DNA of 64,000 bases from CAZEDM01 sp964511075 (GTDB lineage: Bacteria > Zixibacteria > MSB-5A5 > RBG-16-43-9), in the NCBI GenBank assembly GCA_964511075.1, contig CAZEDM010000003.1, forward strand, positions 226,484 to 290,483, written 5' to 3'. Positions 16,050 to 25,675 of the stretch are shown piece by piece (positions within the stretch are counted from its first letter, which is position 1; each line of letters begins with the position of its first letter). The translations under genes and the position numbers were made by a program. The notes beneath the pieces were generated by a model. That model worked only from the letters and a program-made list of their open reading frames with translations, was not told the origin of the DNA and did not search any database.

Positions 16050-17948
16050 TTAGAAGGCATAAAGAATGGCTAAATGAAATCTCCCTCCTGCTGGGTCGTC
16101 CTCTCTCAATATCCTCCTGGCGTAATCCAGCCTGATCGGTCCAACCGGCGTGAAAAACTGTAATCCCAGCCCGCCGGTCAGCCTGAGATCCGACAGGTTA
16201 AAATCCTTTGGTCCTGACCAGACGTTCCCTGCATCCAGGAACAAGGTGTAGCCGAATTTCCAGAATAACTCTCTTCTTATTTCAGCATTCAGCAGAAGCA
16301 TAAGTCCCCCTCCGATATTTTCGCCCTCGGCGTCTTTTGGTCCCAGGGTATTCTCGGAGTAACCCCTGATAGTATAAGCGCCACCGGCGTAAAACCTGTC
16401 GAAAGTCGGTACGTATTTGTCGTGGTACAGCTTCTGTACATACCCCAACCTCGCCCTGGTGGCCAATAGATTAACCTGGCCAGGCCGACCCAGGGAGTTG
16501 TATCTGTTCCAGGTAAGGATCACTTTGTAAAAATGGTTGTCCCCCTTTAAAAACCCGCCCACAAGTTCGTTATATATTTGAAAGTACGAGCCGGAGGTTG
16601 GGACAAAGGGATTGGTGCGGGTATCCTTTTCCGTGGTGAAGTTTATCTTTCTGCGAATATTAATGCCCTGCTCCTCTTTGAATCCCTCGAGCTTATCCGG
16701 CGGAATCCCGTATACCTTCACCTCTTGATAGCTAAAACTGAGGTAGAACTTGATGACCTTTCTGTATTCTCTGCTGAAATCAAAGTTACCGCCATAGGAC
16801 TCAATGCGGTAAGGCTGAATAATGCTTTTCACTCCGGGCTCATAATAGATATCGAAATTGAAAGGCGTTCTGGTTCCCAGGAACCAGGGCTCCACGAATC
16901 CCAACTTGAAGCGATTCGAAAGGTTTTGCCAGTTTTTAAAAATAACGAAACTGCTGAAGCCGGACAGGCTTATCTTTCTTGCAGTTCCTGCCAAGTTCCG
17001 GTTACCCCATTCCAGGGTCATATCCGCAGTGGTCAAATCTGCAACCAGATCCTGTGGCTGGTATTGTCCCAATCCCAATTTGACTCCCACATAGCTGGGT
17101 TTTCTTTCCACCACTTTCAGGACGAAATCCGGATTCTCCGGCTTTTCTTTTATGTTTCTCGCATCCAGGCTCAGGTAGTTGAAAAGCCCGGTAGAGTAAA
17201 CCCTCTGCTCGCTCTCCAGGATCTTCTCCCGGCTGTATATATCGTTCTTTCTAATCACCAGCTCCCTGCGGGCTACCTTCTCGTCTGTCAGGGACAGCCC
17301 CTCAAAGAAGACCTCTCCAAACCTTACCAGTTTATCCGGCTTCAGGCTGAAGCTCACCTCAGCCCAGGTACTATCCTGGTTCATATCCACCCGGGTTTTC
17401 ACCTCGCAATACGGATGACCATTATTCGCATATACTGTCTTTAACTGAAAAGCCACCTGCTCCAGTTTGGATAGATTCAACACCTCTCCAGATTTAACCA
17501 TCTCCAGGGCTTTCTTCTCCTTGCGGGCTATACTCTCCAGACCGCTGGTCGATTTTATGCTTTTTATTCTGGTTTGAATCCCCTCGTGGATATCGACATA
17601 TAGACTGGCTTTGTTCTCCTCATCCACCTGATAATCGATGGCCGTCCTGGCCTGGAGAAAGCCATGGGTGTGGTAGAGGCTATCCAAAGCATAGCGGTCG
17701 TTCTCCAATTTCCACCTGTAAAACCGCTGCTTTTTGAAAAGGTTGTACCATTTGTTTTCCTTAAGCGACATCTCCTTCTTAATCCTCTTATCCGAGTAGA
17801 ACTGGTTGCCGGAGACCTCTATCTTCTTAATCGAGGGTCTATCAAAACCTGACTGCGCTGCGCTGGGAATATTCCCTTCAGAAGGATATAGGAGGGCGAT
17901 CAAGGCAGTGGAATAAAGGACTATTTTAAAAGAGAAATGATTTCTCAT
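16050..17948 (-). CDS. TamA/BamA-family outer-membrane barrel protein
   Basis: 632 aa. A signal peptide (about residues 1-32) is followed by three POTRA-like domains (about 38-115, 118-195, 198-270) and a C-terminal 16-strand barrel. The barrel has the Omp85 hallmark GGAYTIRGYSEN near residue 525 and ends in the aromatic YAF. Three POTRA domains rather than five, and the partner tamB-like gene directly upstream with a 1-bp overlap, favour the TamA role over BamA. Together they would help build the outer membrane or move lipids to it. The true BamA is presumably elsewhere. Confidence 0.85.
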   Translation of the reverse strand: MRNHFSFKIVLYSTALIALLYPSEGNIPSAAQSGFDRPSIKKIEVSGNQFYSDKRIKKEMSLKENKWYNLFKKQRFYRWKLENDRYALDSLYHTHGFLQARTAIDYQVDEENKASLYVDIHEGIQTRIKSIKSTSGLESIARKEKKALEMVKSGEVLNLSKLEQVAFQLKTVYANNGHPYCEVKTRVDMNQDSTWAEVSFSLKPDKLVRFGEVFFEGLSLTDEKVARRELVIRKNDIYSREKILESEQRVYSTGLFNYLSLDARNIKEKPENPDFVLKVVERKPSYVGVKLGLGQYQPQDLVADLTTADMTLEWGNRNLAGTARKISLSGFSSFVIFKNWQNLSNRFKLGFVEPWFLGTRTPFNFDIYYEPGVKSIIQPYRIESYGGNFDFSREYRKVIKFYLSFSYQEVKVYGIPPDKLEGFKEEQGINIRRKINFTTEKDTRTNPFVPTSGSYFQIYNELVGGFLKGDNHFYKVILTWNRYNSLGRPGQVNLLATRARLGYVQKLYHDKYVPTFDRFYAGGAYTIRGYSENTLGPKDAEGENIGGGLMLLLNAEIRRELFWKFGYTLFLDAGNVWSGPKDFNLSDLRLTGGLGLQFFTPVGPIRLDYARRILREDDPAGGRFHLAILYAF

Positions 17949-20900
17949 CAGTATTCCCAGTAAAGATTTAAACCCAGATGAAAAAGCCCCTGTTTATCTC
18001 TGTAGGCTTCCAGATAAAACTGCTTGCCCAGGCGGTATTCCATCCCGGCTTCCTGTCCGGCAGACTCGGATAACTTGCGGGTATATCTAAAATAGAGCTT
18101 GTCAGATAGATATTTACCCACAGTCACCTCGGACTCCCACAAACTGAACTTGCCGGGCTCAAGAGGCCTGATCTCAAAAGTCTCCACCCCGATGCTCCGG
18201 GTGGCTAAATTCTCCAGAAGGCGATTGGCATAAGCTTCTCCGAAGCTTCCAGCCAGCCGGTACTGAAAGAGACTGCCTTGGTTTGATCCAGACGAGGAGA
18301 AGCTCTGATGAAAAGCTAAAAGCTCTGCTATCTCCTCTTTGGAATAGGGTGAGCCTGAAGCAGGTTCGATCTCAGGGGCTGAAAGCCTGCCGCTTATAGC
18401 CAGCTCTATCTCCTGGTCTTTTGAGACGGCAGAGTCTTTTGAGGAATAGGCTGTGCCTTTCAAGGAGGTGGAAACCAGAAAATCTAATTTGGGATCGACC
18501 TTCTGTATATCATCAAATATAAACTCGCCCTTCTCTATATCAAAGGTTATCCCGTATAGAAAGTCTTTCCCCCGGATGGTTTCCAGATTTCCTAAAAGTT
18601 TTAAATCCCCCTCCTTTCTGGATAACTGAATATCACCCTTGAACTCAGCCTGCATATCCTGATTAATTACCCAGAGGTTATTATCACCATCCAGACTAAG
18701 CTCAAGGTCCCAGAGGTTTTCCCTAGGGACAGGTGGTCCAGCCTTTGCCTGAATCAGACTGTTAAAGGGGTCTCTAAAGGCTAAATGGGAGAAGAATACC
18801 TCTCCCGAGACCAAAGGAGGAGCGGAGCCTGAGATCACCAGGTTTAGATCGGTAGTGCCAACCAGGTCGGCATATTCATAGCTCAGGGGTAAATCTTTGG
18901 CCCGCAGATACAGATCATACTTGAAATTTCTTATATCTCCCAAATTGATGTTGCCATAAAGCGTAACCTCCCCCTCTATCATCTTCCTGGGAAAGAAAAA
19001 GTGCCAGATTCTCTTCAAAAGGTTATCCTGAGAAATTTTCTCAGAGGAGGCATAGCCACTGATCTCTTCCAGAAACAGATTCTCGTTTTCCATCCTCAAT
19101 TTACCATGTACCTGGGTAATAGTATTCCTGAAAGGGACGAGTTTCAAGGTGCCCTGAGATAGTTCCACGTCACCCTCAAACAGCGGATGAATTGGAGTCC
19201 CGGTTATGGTGACTCCTCCCTTGAACAGGCCCTGAAGATATTCCACCTCTGGGATAAAGAGGTGAATAAGGCTAAATTTCTTTCCCTCCCCTTTGAACTC
19301 TATCTTCTGAGGCTGATCCAAAAAGCTTTCACTTAACGGATTAAATGAGAGCTCAAAAGGAACAGACGCTGAAAGGGTATATCCCCCGTCCGCATGCGTA
19401 AGGGAGACTTTATCCAGGAAAAGCTTTTTCTCCTTATACGACAGGCTACCGCTTAAAAGACCCAACTCCACGTTCTCATAATTGACATCTCTGATCTCGG
19501 CATAAAGGTCTAATTGTGGGGATTTGAAATCTCCCCTGAGGTCCAGGCTTCCATCTAAACTTCCATCGATCCTTCTGTCAGGGAAAAGAAACCTCAGCCA
19601 CGGCAGGAGACGTATCCCCTTGAAATTCAGTCTCAAATCCATATTCTCCTCATAATCTACCCTGCCCAGCAAAGAGAAATTCCCACCGTCTACCTTGAAA
19701 CTGTTCTGGGTGAACCTGACCTCCCCTTCATCCATCTCTATCCTGACCGGCATCACGGCTTCTATTCTGTTCCCTCGGTAATTCAGATTCACTTCCTCCA
19801 GGGTTAAATTCTGAGGTAATTTGGAAATATCTAAATTGCCATAGGTGCTTAAGGAAAGCGAGCTATGGGATAACCTGGTAGTATCGATAAATACGGAGTC
19901 GCCCTCCAATAGGATGCGGGAGGAAAGCGAATCATAGGGAATACCCCAGGCACTTCCATCTAAGAGTAATAATTTTACCACCCCTCCTCTCTTACTGATG
20001 AATCTCTCTATCTTAACCTCGGATTTGAGAGCAGAACTGAAAAGACTGTATCCCCAGATGGAATCTGATTCAAAGTTGCCTTCCAGCGAAAAATCTATGG
20101 TAGGCCCATAAGCGTTGAAGTCGAATACTCCTCTTCCGCTTAGCTCCTTTACAAAGGTCTGACCCCTGAAGTCACTTAAATCCCTAAAGACAGCTTTACC
20201 TCTAAGGTTAAGCGAATCTGAGAAACCTATCTGTCCTCCTCCGGTTATTTCCGTATTTTTATACCAGAACCTGAAGCCCTGATCCAGCTTAACCTTATCT
20301 ATGAAGACCGAAAGATTCCCCCTGGCTCTGGAAAAACTATAATAATCAAATTTCCCTCCCTCTAAATCGAGGTAAAAATCCAACTCAAGCTCTTTTTCCT
20401 TAAAGCCTCTCCCCTTCATATCTATATTCCCGGAGAGATCACTTTGAAGCTGGACAAAAGCTACATCGGCTATGTTCAGGTTATTGATTCTGCCCGTCAG
20501 AAAATAACTTTCAGGCTTGTCTTTCAAATCCAGCCAGCCTCTAAGCTGAACCGGAGAATCAAAGGCTTTTCCTCTCAGGGAGTAGAAGGTGAATCTCCCC
20601 TTCTCGTAAAGAAAATCAGCTCTGAGCGCGCTTAGTTTCCTGTCAAACAGGTCGCCATTTAAGACCAAGTCTCCCTTTATGCTTTTCAGATCCCCCTCTA
20701 TAGCTCCCTCCAAAGTTAGTTTACCTTCCAGGTCTACGCCTGTTGATTTTTTCAGATCGGACAGTAAAAACGGTGCCCCCTTTAATTCCACCGAGAATGA
20801 AAACGGTTTCAAAACAAAATTTCCTTTGCTTAGATCCAATCTGGAATCAGCAGTCTGGAGCCTGAGCTTTTTAAGGTAAAGGGTATCCGATTTTAGTCTG

Positions 20901-21523
20901 GCTTCCCCGCTGATTTTTCTTAGCCAGAGGGTATCCCCTGTGCTAAAATATAAATTGCCATTTAACAGGTTGAGATTCAGTCCCTCTTTATCTTTTCTCA
21001 GCGAGAGGTTCAAATTCAAGTCCTCCAGGTGAAAACTTCCCTCCGGGGTCAACCAATCCAGGCTGCCATCCTTCAGCAGCAAAAAGGAGACTGAGAAATC
21101 GGACTCTCCCTCCTGAGCCAATTTCCTCTTCTTCAAAAAGGGGATTAGTAGCTCTCCATCTGCTGTCTGTTTCAACTGAATCTTAGGCTGGTACAGCTCC
21201 ACCTGACTGAAATTCCATTTTCTCTTTAAGAGATCCATCAGGCTAAAGTCCAGCTCCAGTCTTTTGAGTTCCAAGGGAGTGTATTCCAAACCCTTCCGGG
21301 TATAATCTATCCGCAGATCTTCTACCACCACCTCCCCCCAGATGAAGACCCTCAGCTTGCCAATCCTCACCTGAATGGGGGTGTCTTTGTCAGCTAAGGC
21401 AGATATGTAGCGGGAGACCTGAGTCTCCACAAAATTAGTCTGGGTGACCAAAAGGTAAAGCGCCAAAAGCAGAAATAAGATCGTCCCCAAGAAAATAAGT
21501 GGAATTTTATATCTTTTTTTCAT
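17948..21523 (-). CDS. TamB-like translocation/assembly module protein
   Basis: 1191 aa. There is an N-terminal inner-membrane anchor (about residues 7-27), then an AsmA-like start and a very long run of short amphipathic beta strands with little other structure. The C-terminal DUF490/TamB domain spans roughly the last 350 residues, ending with FHLGLNLYWEY. Such proteins form a beta taco spanning the periplasm and are thought to move phospholipids or assist barrel assembly. It heads a two-gene operon with the TamA-like protein, the usual pairing, behind its own promoter. Confidence 0.85.
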   Translation of the reverse strand: MKKRYKIPLIFLGTILFLLLALYLLVTQTNFVETQVSRYISALADKDTPIQVRIGKLRVFIWGEVVVEDLRIDYTRKGLEYTPLELKRLELDFSLMDLLKRKWNFSQVELYQPKIQLKQTADGELLIPFLKKRKLAQEGESDFSVSFLLLKDGSLDWLTPEGSFHLEDLNLNLSLRKDKEGLNLNLLNGNLYFSTGDTLWLRKISGEARLKSDTLYLKKLRLQTADSRLDLSKGNFVLKPFSFSVELKGAPFLLSDLKKSTGVDLEGKLTLEGAIEGDLKSIKGDLVLNGDLFDRKLSALRADFLYEKGRFTFYSLRGKAFDSPVQLRGWLDLKDKPESYFLTGRINNLNIADVAFVQLQSDLSGNIDMKGRGFKEKELELDFYLDLEGGKFDYYSFSRARGNLSVFIDKVKLDQGFRFWYKNTEITGGGQIGFSDSLNLRGKAVFRDLSDFRGQTFVKELSGRGVFDFNAYGPTIDFSLEGNFESDSIWGYSLFSSALKSEVKIERFISKRGGVVKLLLLDGSAWGIPYDSLSSRILLEGDSVFIDTTRLSHSSLSLSTYGNLDISKLPQNLTLEEVNLNYRGNRIEAVMPVRIEMDEGEVRFTQNSFKVDGGNFSLLGRVDYEENMDLRLNFKGIRLLPWLRFLFPDRRIDGSLDGSLDLRGDFKSPQLDLYAEIRDVNYENVELGLLSGSLSYKEKKLFLDKVSLTHADGGYTLSASVPFELSFNPLSESFLDQPQKIEFKGEGKKFSLIHLFIPEVEYLQGLFKGGVTITGTPIHPLFEGDVELSQGTLKLVPFRNTITQVHGKLRMENENLFLEEISGYASSEKISQDNLLKRIWHFFFPRKMIEGEVTLYGNINLGDIRNFKYDLYLRAKDLPLSYEYADLVGTTDLNLVISGSAPPLVSGEVFFSHLAFRDPFNSLIQAKAGPPVPRENLWDLELSLDGDNNLWVINQDMQAEFKGDIQLSRKEGDLKLLGNLETIRGKDFLYGITFDIEKGEFIFDDIQKVDPKLDFLVSTSLKGTAYSSKDSAVSKDQEIELAISGRLSAPEIEPASGSPYSKEEIAELLAFHQSFSSSGSNQGSLFQYRLAGSFGEAYANRLLENLATRSIGVETFEIRPLEPGKFSLWESEVTVGKYLSDKLYFRYTRKLSESAGQEAGMEYRLGKQFYLEAYRDKQGLFHLGLNLYWEY

Positions 21524-21545
21524 CTCTATCCAATAAATTCAGTTT

Positions 21546-21574
21546 ATTATAATATTAGAGAAAAACCGAATCAA
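21546..21574 (-). promoter_or_regulatory. Promoter of the tamB-tamA pair
   Basis: TTGATT (21569-21574) and TATAAT (21546-21551) on the minus strand are 17 bp apart, with the ATG at 21523 about 15 nt after the predicted start site. The 342-bp divergent gap 21524-21865 holds no gene I can support. Confidence 0.6.
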
Positions 21575-21865
21575 GGATAAAATAAGTTCCGCTGCCTTCT
21601 GCTCCTTATAATTTCCCTTATAAACAAGAGACTTCCTTTTTGCCTGGAGAAAAAGAGTTGGACTTTCCAAATTATTAGACGAAAGATCCGGACAGAAGAT
21701 TAAATAAAAGCTGGTTTGAAGAAAAACTTTTAGAGCCGCTCCAGGCAACCCGCAACCTCAAATAATGTGCAAAAATAAGACAGCCTAAAAAATCAACTTT
21801 TGAGCCCCCAAGCCGATAGAAAAAATGTCTTCGGAACATTTAAAAAGTTCAAAGGACACTACAGC

Positions 21866-23389
21866 ATGCCGCCTAAATCCAATATCCTGGTAATCGACGA
21901 TGAGATCTACATCTGTAACATAATTCAGGAGATGCTCTCTCAGGAAAATCACGAGGTTCTTACTACCCAGAATCCGGACGAGGCTCTGCGGATACTTAAA
22001 AGCCGGCCTGTTGACCTGGTCCTCACCGATCTTATCATGGGAGAAAAATCCGGAGTGGATATCCTCAGGCATTCTCTGGAGATCTATCCGGATTTGGTGG
22101 TGATCCTAATGACCGGACAGCCTACCATAGAGAATGCGGTTTCAGTTCTAAAAATGGGAGCCTATGATTATCTGGTAAAACCCTTTACCTTTGAAAGCCT
22201 GAGAGCCTCGGTACGCAGGGGGCTGGAGAAGCAAAGCCTCTACCGGGAGAACATCAATCTTAAGGAGACAGTCTCACTTTATAAGATAAGCGAGGCTATG
22301 GGCTCAACCATTCACCTGGAATCTCTGCTGCGGCTTATCCTGGAGACCATATCCATGGAATTCAATGCCTATCTGGCTTCGATTCTTCTCCTGGAAGGAA
22401 AGAGCAGAAACCTGGTGCTCAAAGCCTATTACGGAGTCAGCACCAGCCTGCGGGAGTTGGATTTCTTAAGAGGTGAGGATTCGCTTCCTCAATGGGTTAT
22501 TCAAAATGGCAAACACAAAATTCTCGATCTTAAGGATGAGGACCAATCGATTTATGATAATTCCCTCAGAAGATCTTTTATCTCTTATCCCCTTATGGCC
22601 AAAGGGAAGGTGATAGGAGTTCTTAATCTGATCAGAGTGGGAAATCCCGCCTCCTTTTCCCGGGGACAGCTACACTCCCTTTCCATAATTGCCAGCAAAG
22701 CCACCTCAGCCATCGAAAACTCCCTGCTCTACAAGAACCTGGAGCAAACTTACCTGAGCGTGTTAACCGCCTTAGCCAATGCAGTTGAAGCCAGGGATAT
22801 CTACACCCGGGGTCATACTGAAAGAGTCTGGTATATGGCGGAGATAATTGCCCGGGAGATGAGCTGGGACAAGGAAAAGATGTGGGAGGTAAGGGTCGGA
22901 GGAATTCTCCACGATATAGGTAAAATCGGGGTTCCCGATGCCATTCTGAACAAACCGGGAGAACTGTCACGCGAGGAATTTGAGGTGATGAAAACTCACC
23001 CAACCCAGGGAGCTAAGATATTAGAGGGGATATCTTTCTTAGCCCCCTCCCTGCCTTATATACTTTATCATCACGAAAGATTTGACGGAGGAGGTTATCC
23101 CTTTGGGCTGAAAGGGGATAAAATCCCCATCCAGGGCCGACTTTTAGCAGTAGTGGATACCTTTGACGCCATGTGCAGTGATAGACCTTACCGTAAGAAA
23201 AGAGATACCCAGGCGGCTTTAAAAGAGATCCGGGATTGTATGGGAACTCAGTTCGATCCGGATATGGCTCTGATCTTTCTTAAAGCCTGGGAGGATAAGA
23301 AGATCGCCCCTGAAAAGCTAAAAAAAGGGAACTTAAAGACCCATCCGAGTATCGATTTTACTTCCAATCCTGTCCGGAACGGGCTTTAG
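21866..23389 (+). CDS. REC-GAF-HD-GYP response regulator (cyclic-di-GMP phosphodiesterase type)
   Basis: 507 aa from the ATG at 21866, which has AAAGGA 9 nt upstream; a TTG at 21800 would add 22 unrelated residues and is rejected. Receiver domain: acidic pocket D11-D12, phospho-acceptor D55 in LVLTDLIMG, T83, K105. A GAF domain spans about 140-290. The HD-GYP domain spans about 300-485 with HD 349-350, HHE 402-404 and GYP 410-412, all metal and GYP residues intact. Such proteins degrade cyclic-di-GMP in response to a phosphorelay. No histidine kinase is adjacent. It is transcribed away from tamB. Confidence 0.93.
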   Translation: MPPKSNILVIDDEIYICNIIQEMLSQENHEVLTTQNPDEALRILKSRPVDLVLTDLIMGEKSGVDILRHSLEIYPDLVVILMTGQPTIENAVSVLKMGAYDYLVKPFTFESLRASVRRGLEKQSLYRENINLKETVSLYKISEAMGSTIHLESLLRLILETISMEFNAYLASILLLEGKSRNLVLKAYYGVSTSLRELDFLRGEDSLPQWVIQNGKHKILDLKDEDQSIYDNSLRRSFISYPLMAKGKVIGVLNLIRVGNPASFSRGQLHSLSIIASKATSAIENSLLYKNLEQTYLSVLTALANAVEARDIYTRGHTERVWYMAEIIAREMSWDKEKMWEVRVGGILHDIGKIGVPDAILNKPGELSREEFEVMKTHPTQGAKILEGISFLAPSLPYILYHHERFDGGGYPFGLKGDKIPIQGRLLAVVDTFDAMCSDRPYRKKRDTQAALKEIRDCMGTQFDPDMALIFLKAWEDKKIAPEKLKKGNLKTHPSIDFTSNPVRNGL

Positions 23390-23547
23390 TCACTAAGATG
23401 GCCTGGGCTCCTGCCAGCTATTCACTCCGAGAAACCTGAAGTCAAGACTGCAAGAGCTCCTATGTGATCAGCCAAAATATGTGCAACCCCTTTTCCAAAC
23501 GAAATTCATATGTCTGAAGCTTTTCTTTTAAAATCTGAATATTTAAA

Positions 23548-23575
23548 TTGACAATTGGAAAATCCTGAATATATT
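23548..23575 (+). promoter_or_regulatory. Promoter for the flavin reductase-like gene
   Basis: TTGACA (23548-23553) and TATATT (23570-23575) are 16 bp apart on the plus strand. The predicted start near 23582 leaves a leader of about 125 nt. The rest of the 319-bp gap 23390-23708 is AT-rich and holds only the stem-loop below. Confidence 0.6.
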
Positions 23576-23639
23576 AATAAAACTTTAAAAGAATTCCAGA
23601 TTTAGGTCAACTGCCTGATCATAATTCTAATTAAGAAGA

Positions 23640-23668
23640 ATACTCTGTCTTGAAATAGACAAGAGTAT
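23640..23668 (+). other. Leader stem-loop upstream of the flavin reductase-like gene
   Basis: ATACTCTGTCT pairs with AGACA-A-GAGTAT (11 bp with one bulged A) around a 6-nt loop. It lies wholly inside the predicted leader, 40 nt before the ATG. No U-run follows, so it is not a terminator; it could control translation or mRNA stability. Confidence 0.4.
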
Positions 23669-23708
23669 ATCCGAAGTATCTTGAAATTAAAAAATAAATG
23701 AGGATGAG

Positions 23709-24317
23709 ATGAGAAAGAGAATACAGGAGAAAATCGACTTCGAGGTAAAGGGTCTAAACGAGATAAACACCTTCCCTATGCTGGGGAATATCCATTTCCC
23801 CCTCATCGGCCAGATTGTTTTGGTTACCACCGTAAACAAGCAAAAAATACCCAACGTTGCCCCCAAGAGCTGGATCTCCATATTAGCCTCCAAACCTGCT
23901 ATAATTGGTTTCAGCTGTAATATGAATCACGATACTGCGAAAAACATAGTCTCCACCGGTGAATTCGTGATAAACATACCCGGGGCGGAACTGGTCAAAA
24001 AGGTCTGGAAAGCCTCAGTGCTGAAAGGACAGGACCCGCAGGAAATACAGAAGCTCGGATTGACCCCCCTGAAGTCGGTCAAGCTTTCCACGCCCAGAAT
24101 TGCCGAATGCAAAGCCCATCTGGAATGCTCCCTGGACTGGACCAAGAAATATGGGGAGGAGATTATAATATTCGGAAAGGTCCTTTTAGCCTCGATGGAT
24201 AAAAAAGCCCTGGAGGGAACCATTGAAGATAGATACAAATATCTGAAGCTAATGACCTATCTGGATAACGGGGCTTATGGGGTAATCAAAACAGCCAAAA
24301 TGATAAGCCAGAAATGA
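23709..24317 (+). CDS. Flavin reductase-like (FMN-binding split barrel) protein
   Basis: 202 aa of the flavin reductase/DIM6-NTAB type: a split barrel with an LVTTVNKQKIPNVAPKSWISILASKPAIIGF core (about residues 38-70) and an NIVSTGEFVINI strand. Members bind FMN and reduce it with NAD(P)H or serve as electron carriers. The typical pattern of small residues before the FMN phosphate site is present, but the substrate cannot be told. It stands alone on the plus strand with its own promoter, converging on the M50 protease gene. Confidence 0.85.
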   Translation: MRKRIQEKIDFEVKGLNEINTFPMLGNIHFPLIGQIVLVTTVNKQKIPNVAPKSWISILASKPAIIGFSCNMNHDTAKNIVSTGEFVINIPGAELVKKVWKASVLKGQDPQEIQKLGLTPLKSVKLSTPRIAECKAHLECSLDWTKKYGEEIIIFGKVLLASMDKKALEGTIEDRYKYLKLMTYLDNGAYGVIKTAKMISQK

Positions 24318-24485
24318 TTTTTCTGGATGCAAGTTTTGGATTGTCTCTTAATTATTTCTACCAAAAAGAATATCTGAAGAACAGAACTCTTCGCAGTATC
24401 CAGGTTTATCCCGGACTAAGATCCCCCGTCAAGAATGAAAAAAGTGAAGACAGAACACTGTTCCCTCCCTACAGAAAATCACGAA

Positions 24486-25553
24486 TCACTTAATCGGCAC
24501 CGGAGAAAAGCAGAGAACAAAAATCAAAAAAGAAATCCAGCCGACTATCTTTCTTTTATTATCCAGGGGGATAGCATCGTTCAAAGTCGGCGGGTGAGCT
24601 CTTTTAATAATAAAAGCCAGAACCAGCCATACAAACCAGCCATACCAGAGGAAAAACCCCAAAGGGATCAGACTCAAAACTATAATCTGTGCGATAGCTT
24701 TTTGGTTCTTCCCGAACAGAGCATAGGCAATATGACCGCCGTCCAGTTGACCGATAGGAAGCAGATTAAGCATAGTTACAAGCAGCCCTGCCCAGCCAGC
24801 AAAAGCCATAGGGCTTAACAAAACGTCGTAACCTTCGGGGACGTTCTTCAATACCAGCCAGGAAATAAGCTTGAAAGCCAGGGAATCGCCCAGGATAATT
24901 CCCTGCCCGGGTAAGTTTTGCACCACCTGGGAAGCCTGCAGTCCAAAGATCAATGCTAATATGGAGATCACAAATCCAGCGATCGGACCTGTTGCACCCA
25001 CATCCAGAAGCTCTTTTCTGTTTTTAAAAGGAGACTTGGAGCGGATTATGGCTCCGAAAGTCCCTAATATGGTTGGACCGGGTATGAAATATGGAAGGGA
25101 TACTTTTATCCGGCTTCTTCTGGACATAATGTAATGACCGAATTCGTGAAACAGCAGAATCAAAAGCAAAGGCACGGCAAAAGTAGCTCCTTTATAGATA
25201 AGTAATGGGTTTTCAAATATATTCTGATTCTCCATAAAAGAACCCGCGGCAAAAGTGCTAAGAACAGTCAGGATGAAAAGAATTAGATTCGCCCAGGGTA
25301 CGGAAGGTTTTATTTTTTTCCCTATTCTGGAAAGCTCCATAATGGTCTGCCCATCATTCTGAATAAACTTAACCTGATAACCCAGAGGGAAAAGACGGCT
25401 CGTAACATCTTCCTTCCAATCTTCGGTGGGAAACCAGGGAGAGCCCAGAATGGTGATATTCTGCCCGTCATAATACATCCCTCTAATCTCCAGAAGAGTC
25501 CCCAGGGAATCCCTGATTCTGTTTATTTCCTGCTTTACCTCTTCCTTTTTCAT
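24486..25553 (-). CDS. M50 family site-2-type intramembrane metalloprotease
   Basis: 355 aa. A soluble N-terminal domain (about residues 1-80) is followed by about six membrane segments. Zinc ligands: H136, E137, H140 in LFHEFGHYIMSRR and D271 in NLLPIGQLDGGH, both within helices. This group cuts membrane-bound substrates. There is no PDZ domain, so it is not RseP; the N-terminal domain is of the kind found in plant EGY and related bacterial proteases. The substrate is unknown. It lies alone between convergent and same-strand neighbours. Confidence 0.88.
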   Translation of the reverse strand: MKKEEVKQEINRIRDSLGTLLEIRGMYYDGQNITILGSPWFPTEDWKEDVTSRLFPLGYQVKFIQNDGQTIMELSRIGKKIKPSVPWANLILFILTVLSTFAAGSFMENQNIFENPLLIYKGATFAVPLLLILLFHEFGHYIMSRRSRIKVSLPYFIPGPTILGTFGAIIRSKSPFKNRKELLDVGATGPIAGFVISILALIFGLQASQVVQNLPGQGIILGDSLAFKLISWLVLKNVPEGYDVLLSPMAFAGWAGLLVTMLNLLPIGQLDGGHIAYALFGKNQKAIAQIIVLSLIPLGFFLWYGWFVWLVLAFIIKRAHPPTLNDAIPLDNKRKIVGWISFLIFVLCFSPVPIK

Positions 25554-25618
25554 CTTACTTTATGAATTTTACCTTTATGCTTAGCTTGAGGGCAATCTGG
25601 GATATCTGCCTGTTGAAT

Positions 25619-25642
25619 GTTTGTTCGTTTGTTTGGTTGTTA
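25619..25642. repeat. Imperfect GTTT/GTTC short tandem tract
   Basis: A run of GTTTGTTCGTTTGTTTGG-type four-base units lies in the 122-bp gap between the M50 protease and argS. It has no visible coding potential or hairpin. Similar phrase-like degenerate repeats occur at 33056-33076 and 34155-34184. Confidence 0.35.
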
Positions 25643-25675
25643 CTTAGAAACTTCAAACTTACAAACTGGATTTTC

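Noticed and set aside
16578..17444. 288-codon open frame on the plus strand inside the tamA-like gene
   Set aside because: Fully antisense to a clear Omp85 gene, with no ribosome site and no family resemblance; such long shadow frames come from the codon use of the true gene.
21539..21748. 69-codon minus-strand frame upstream of tamB
   Set aside because: It covers the tamB promoter (TTGATT-17-TATAAT) and lacks a good ribosome site.
21800..21865. TTG-initiated 22-residue extension of the HD-GYP protein
   Set aside because: The receiver domain starts right after the ATG at 21866, which has AAAGGA upstream; the extension adds nothing family-like.
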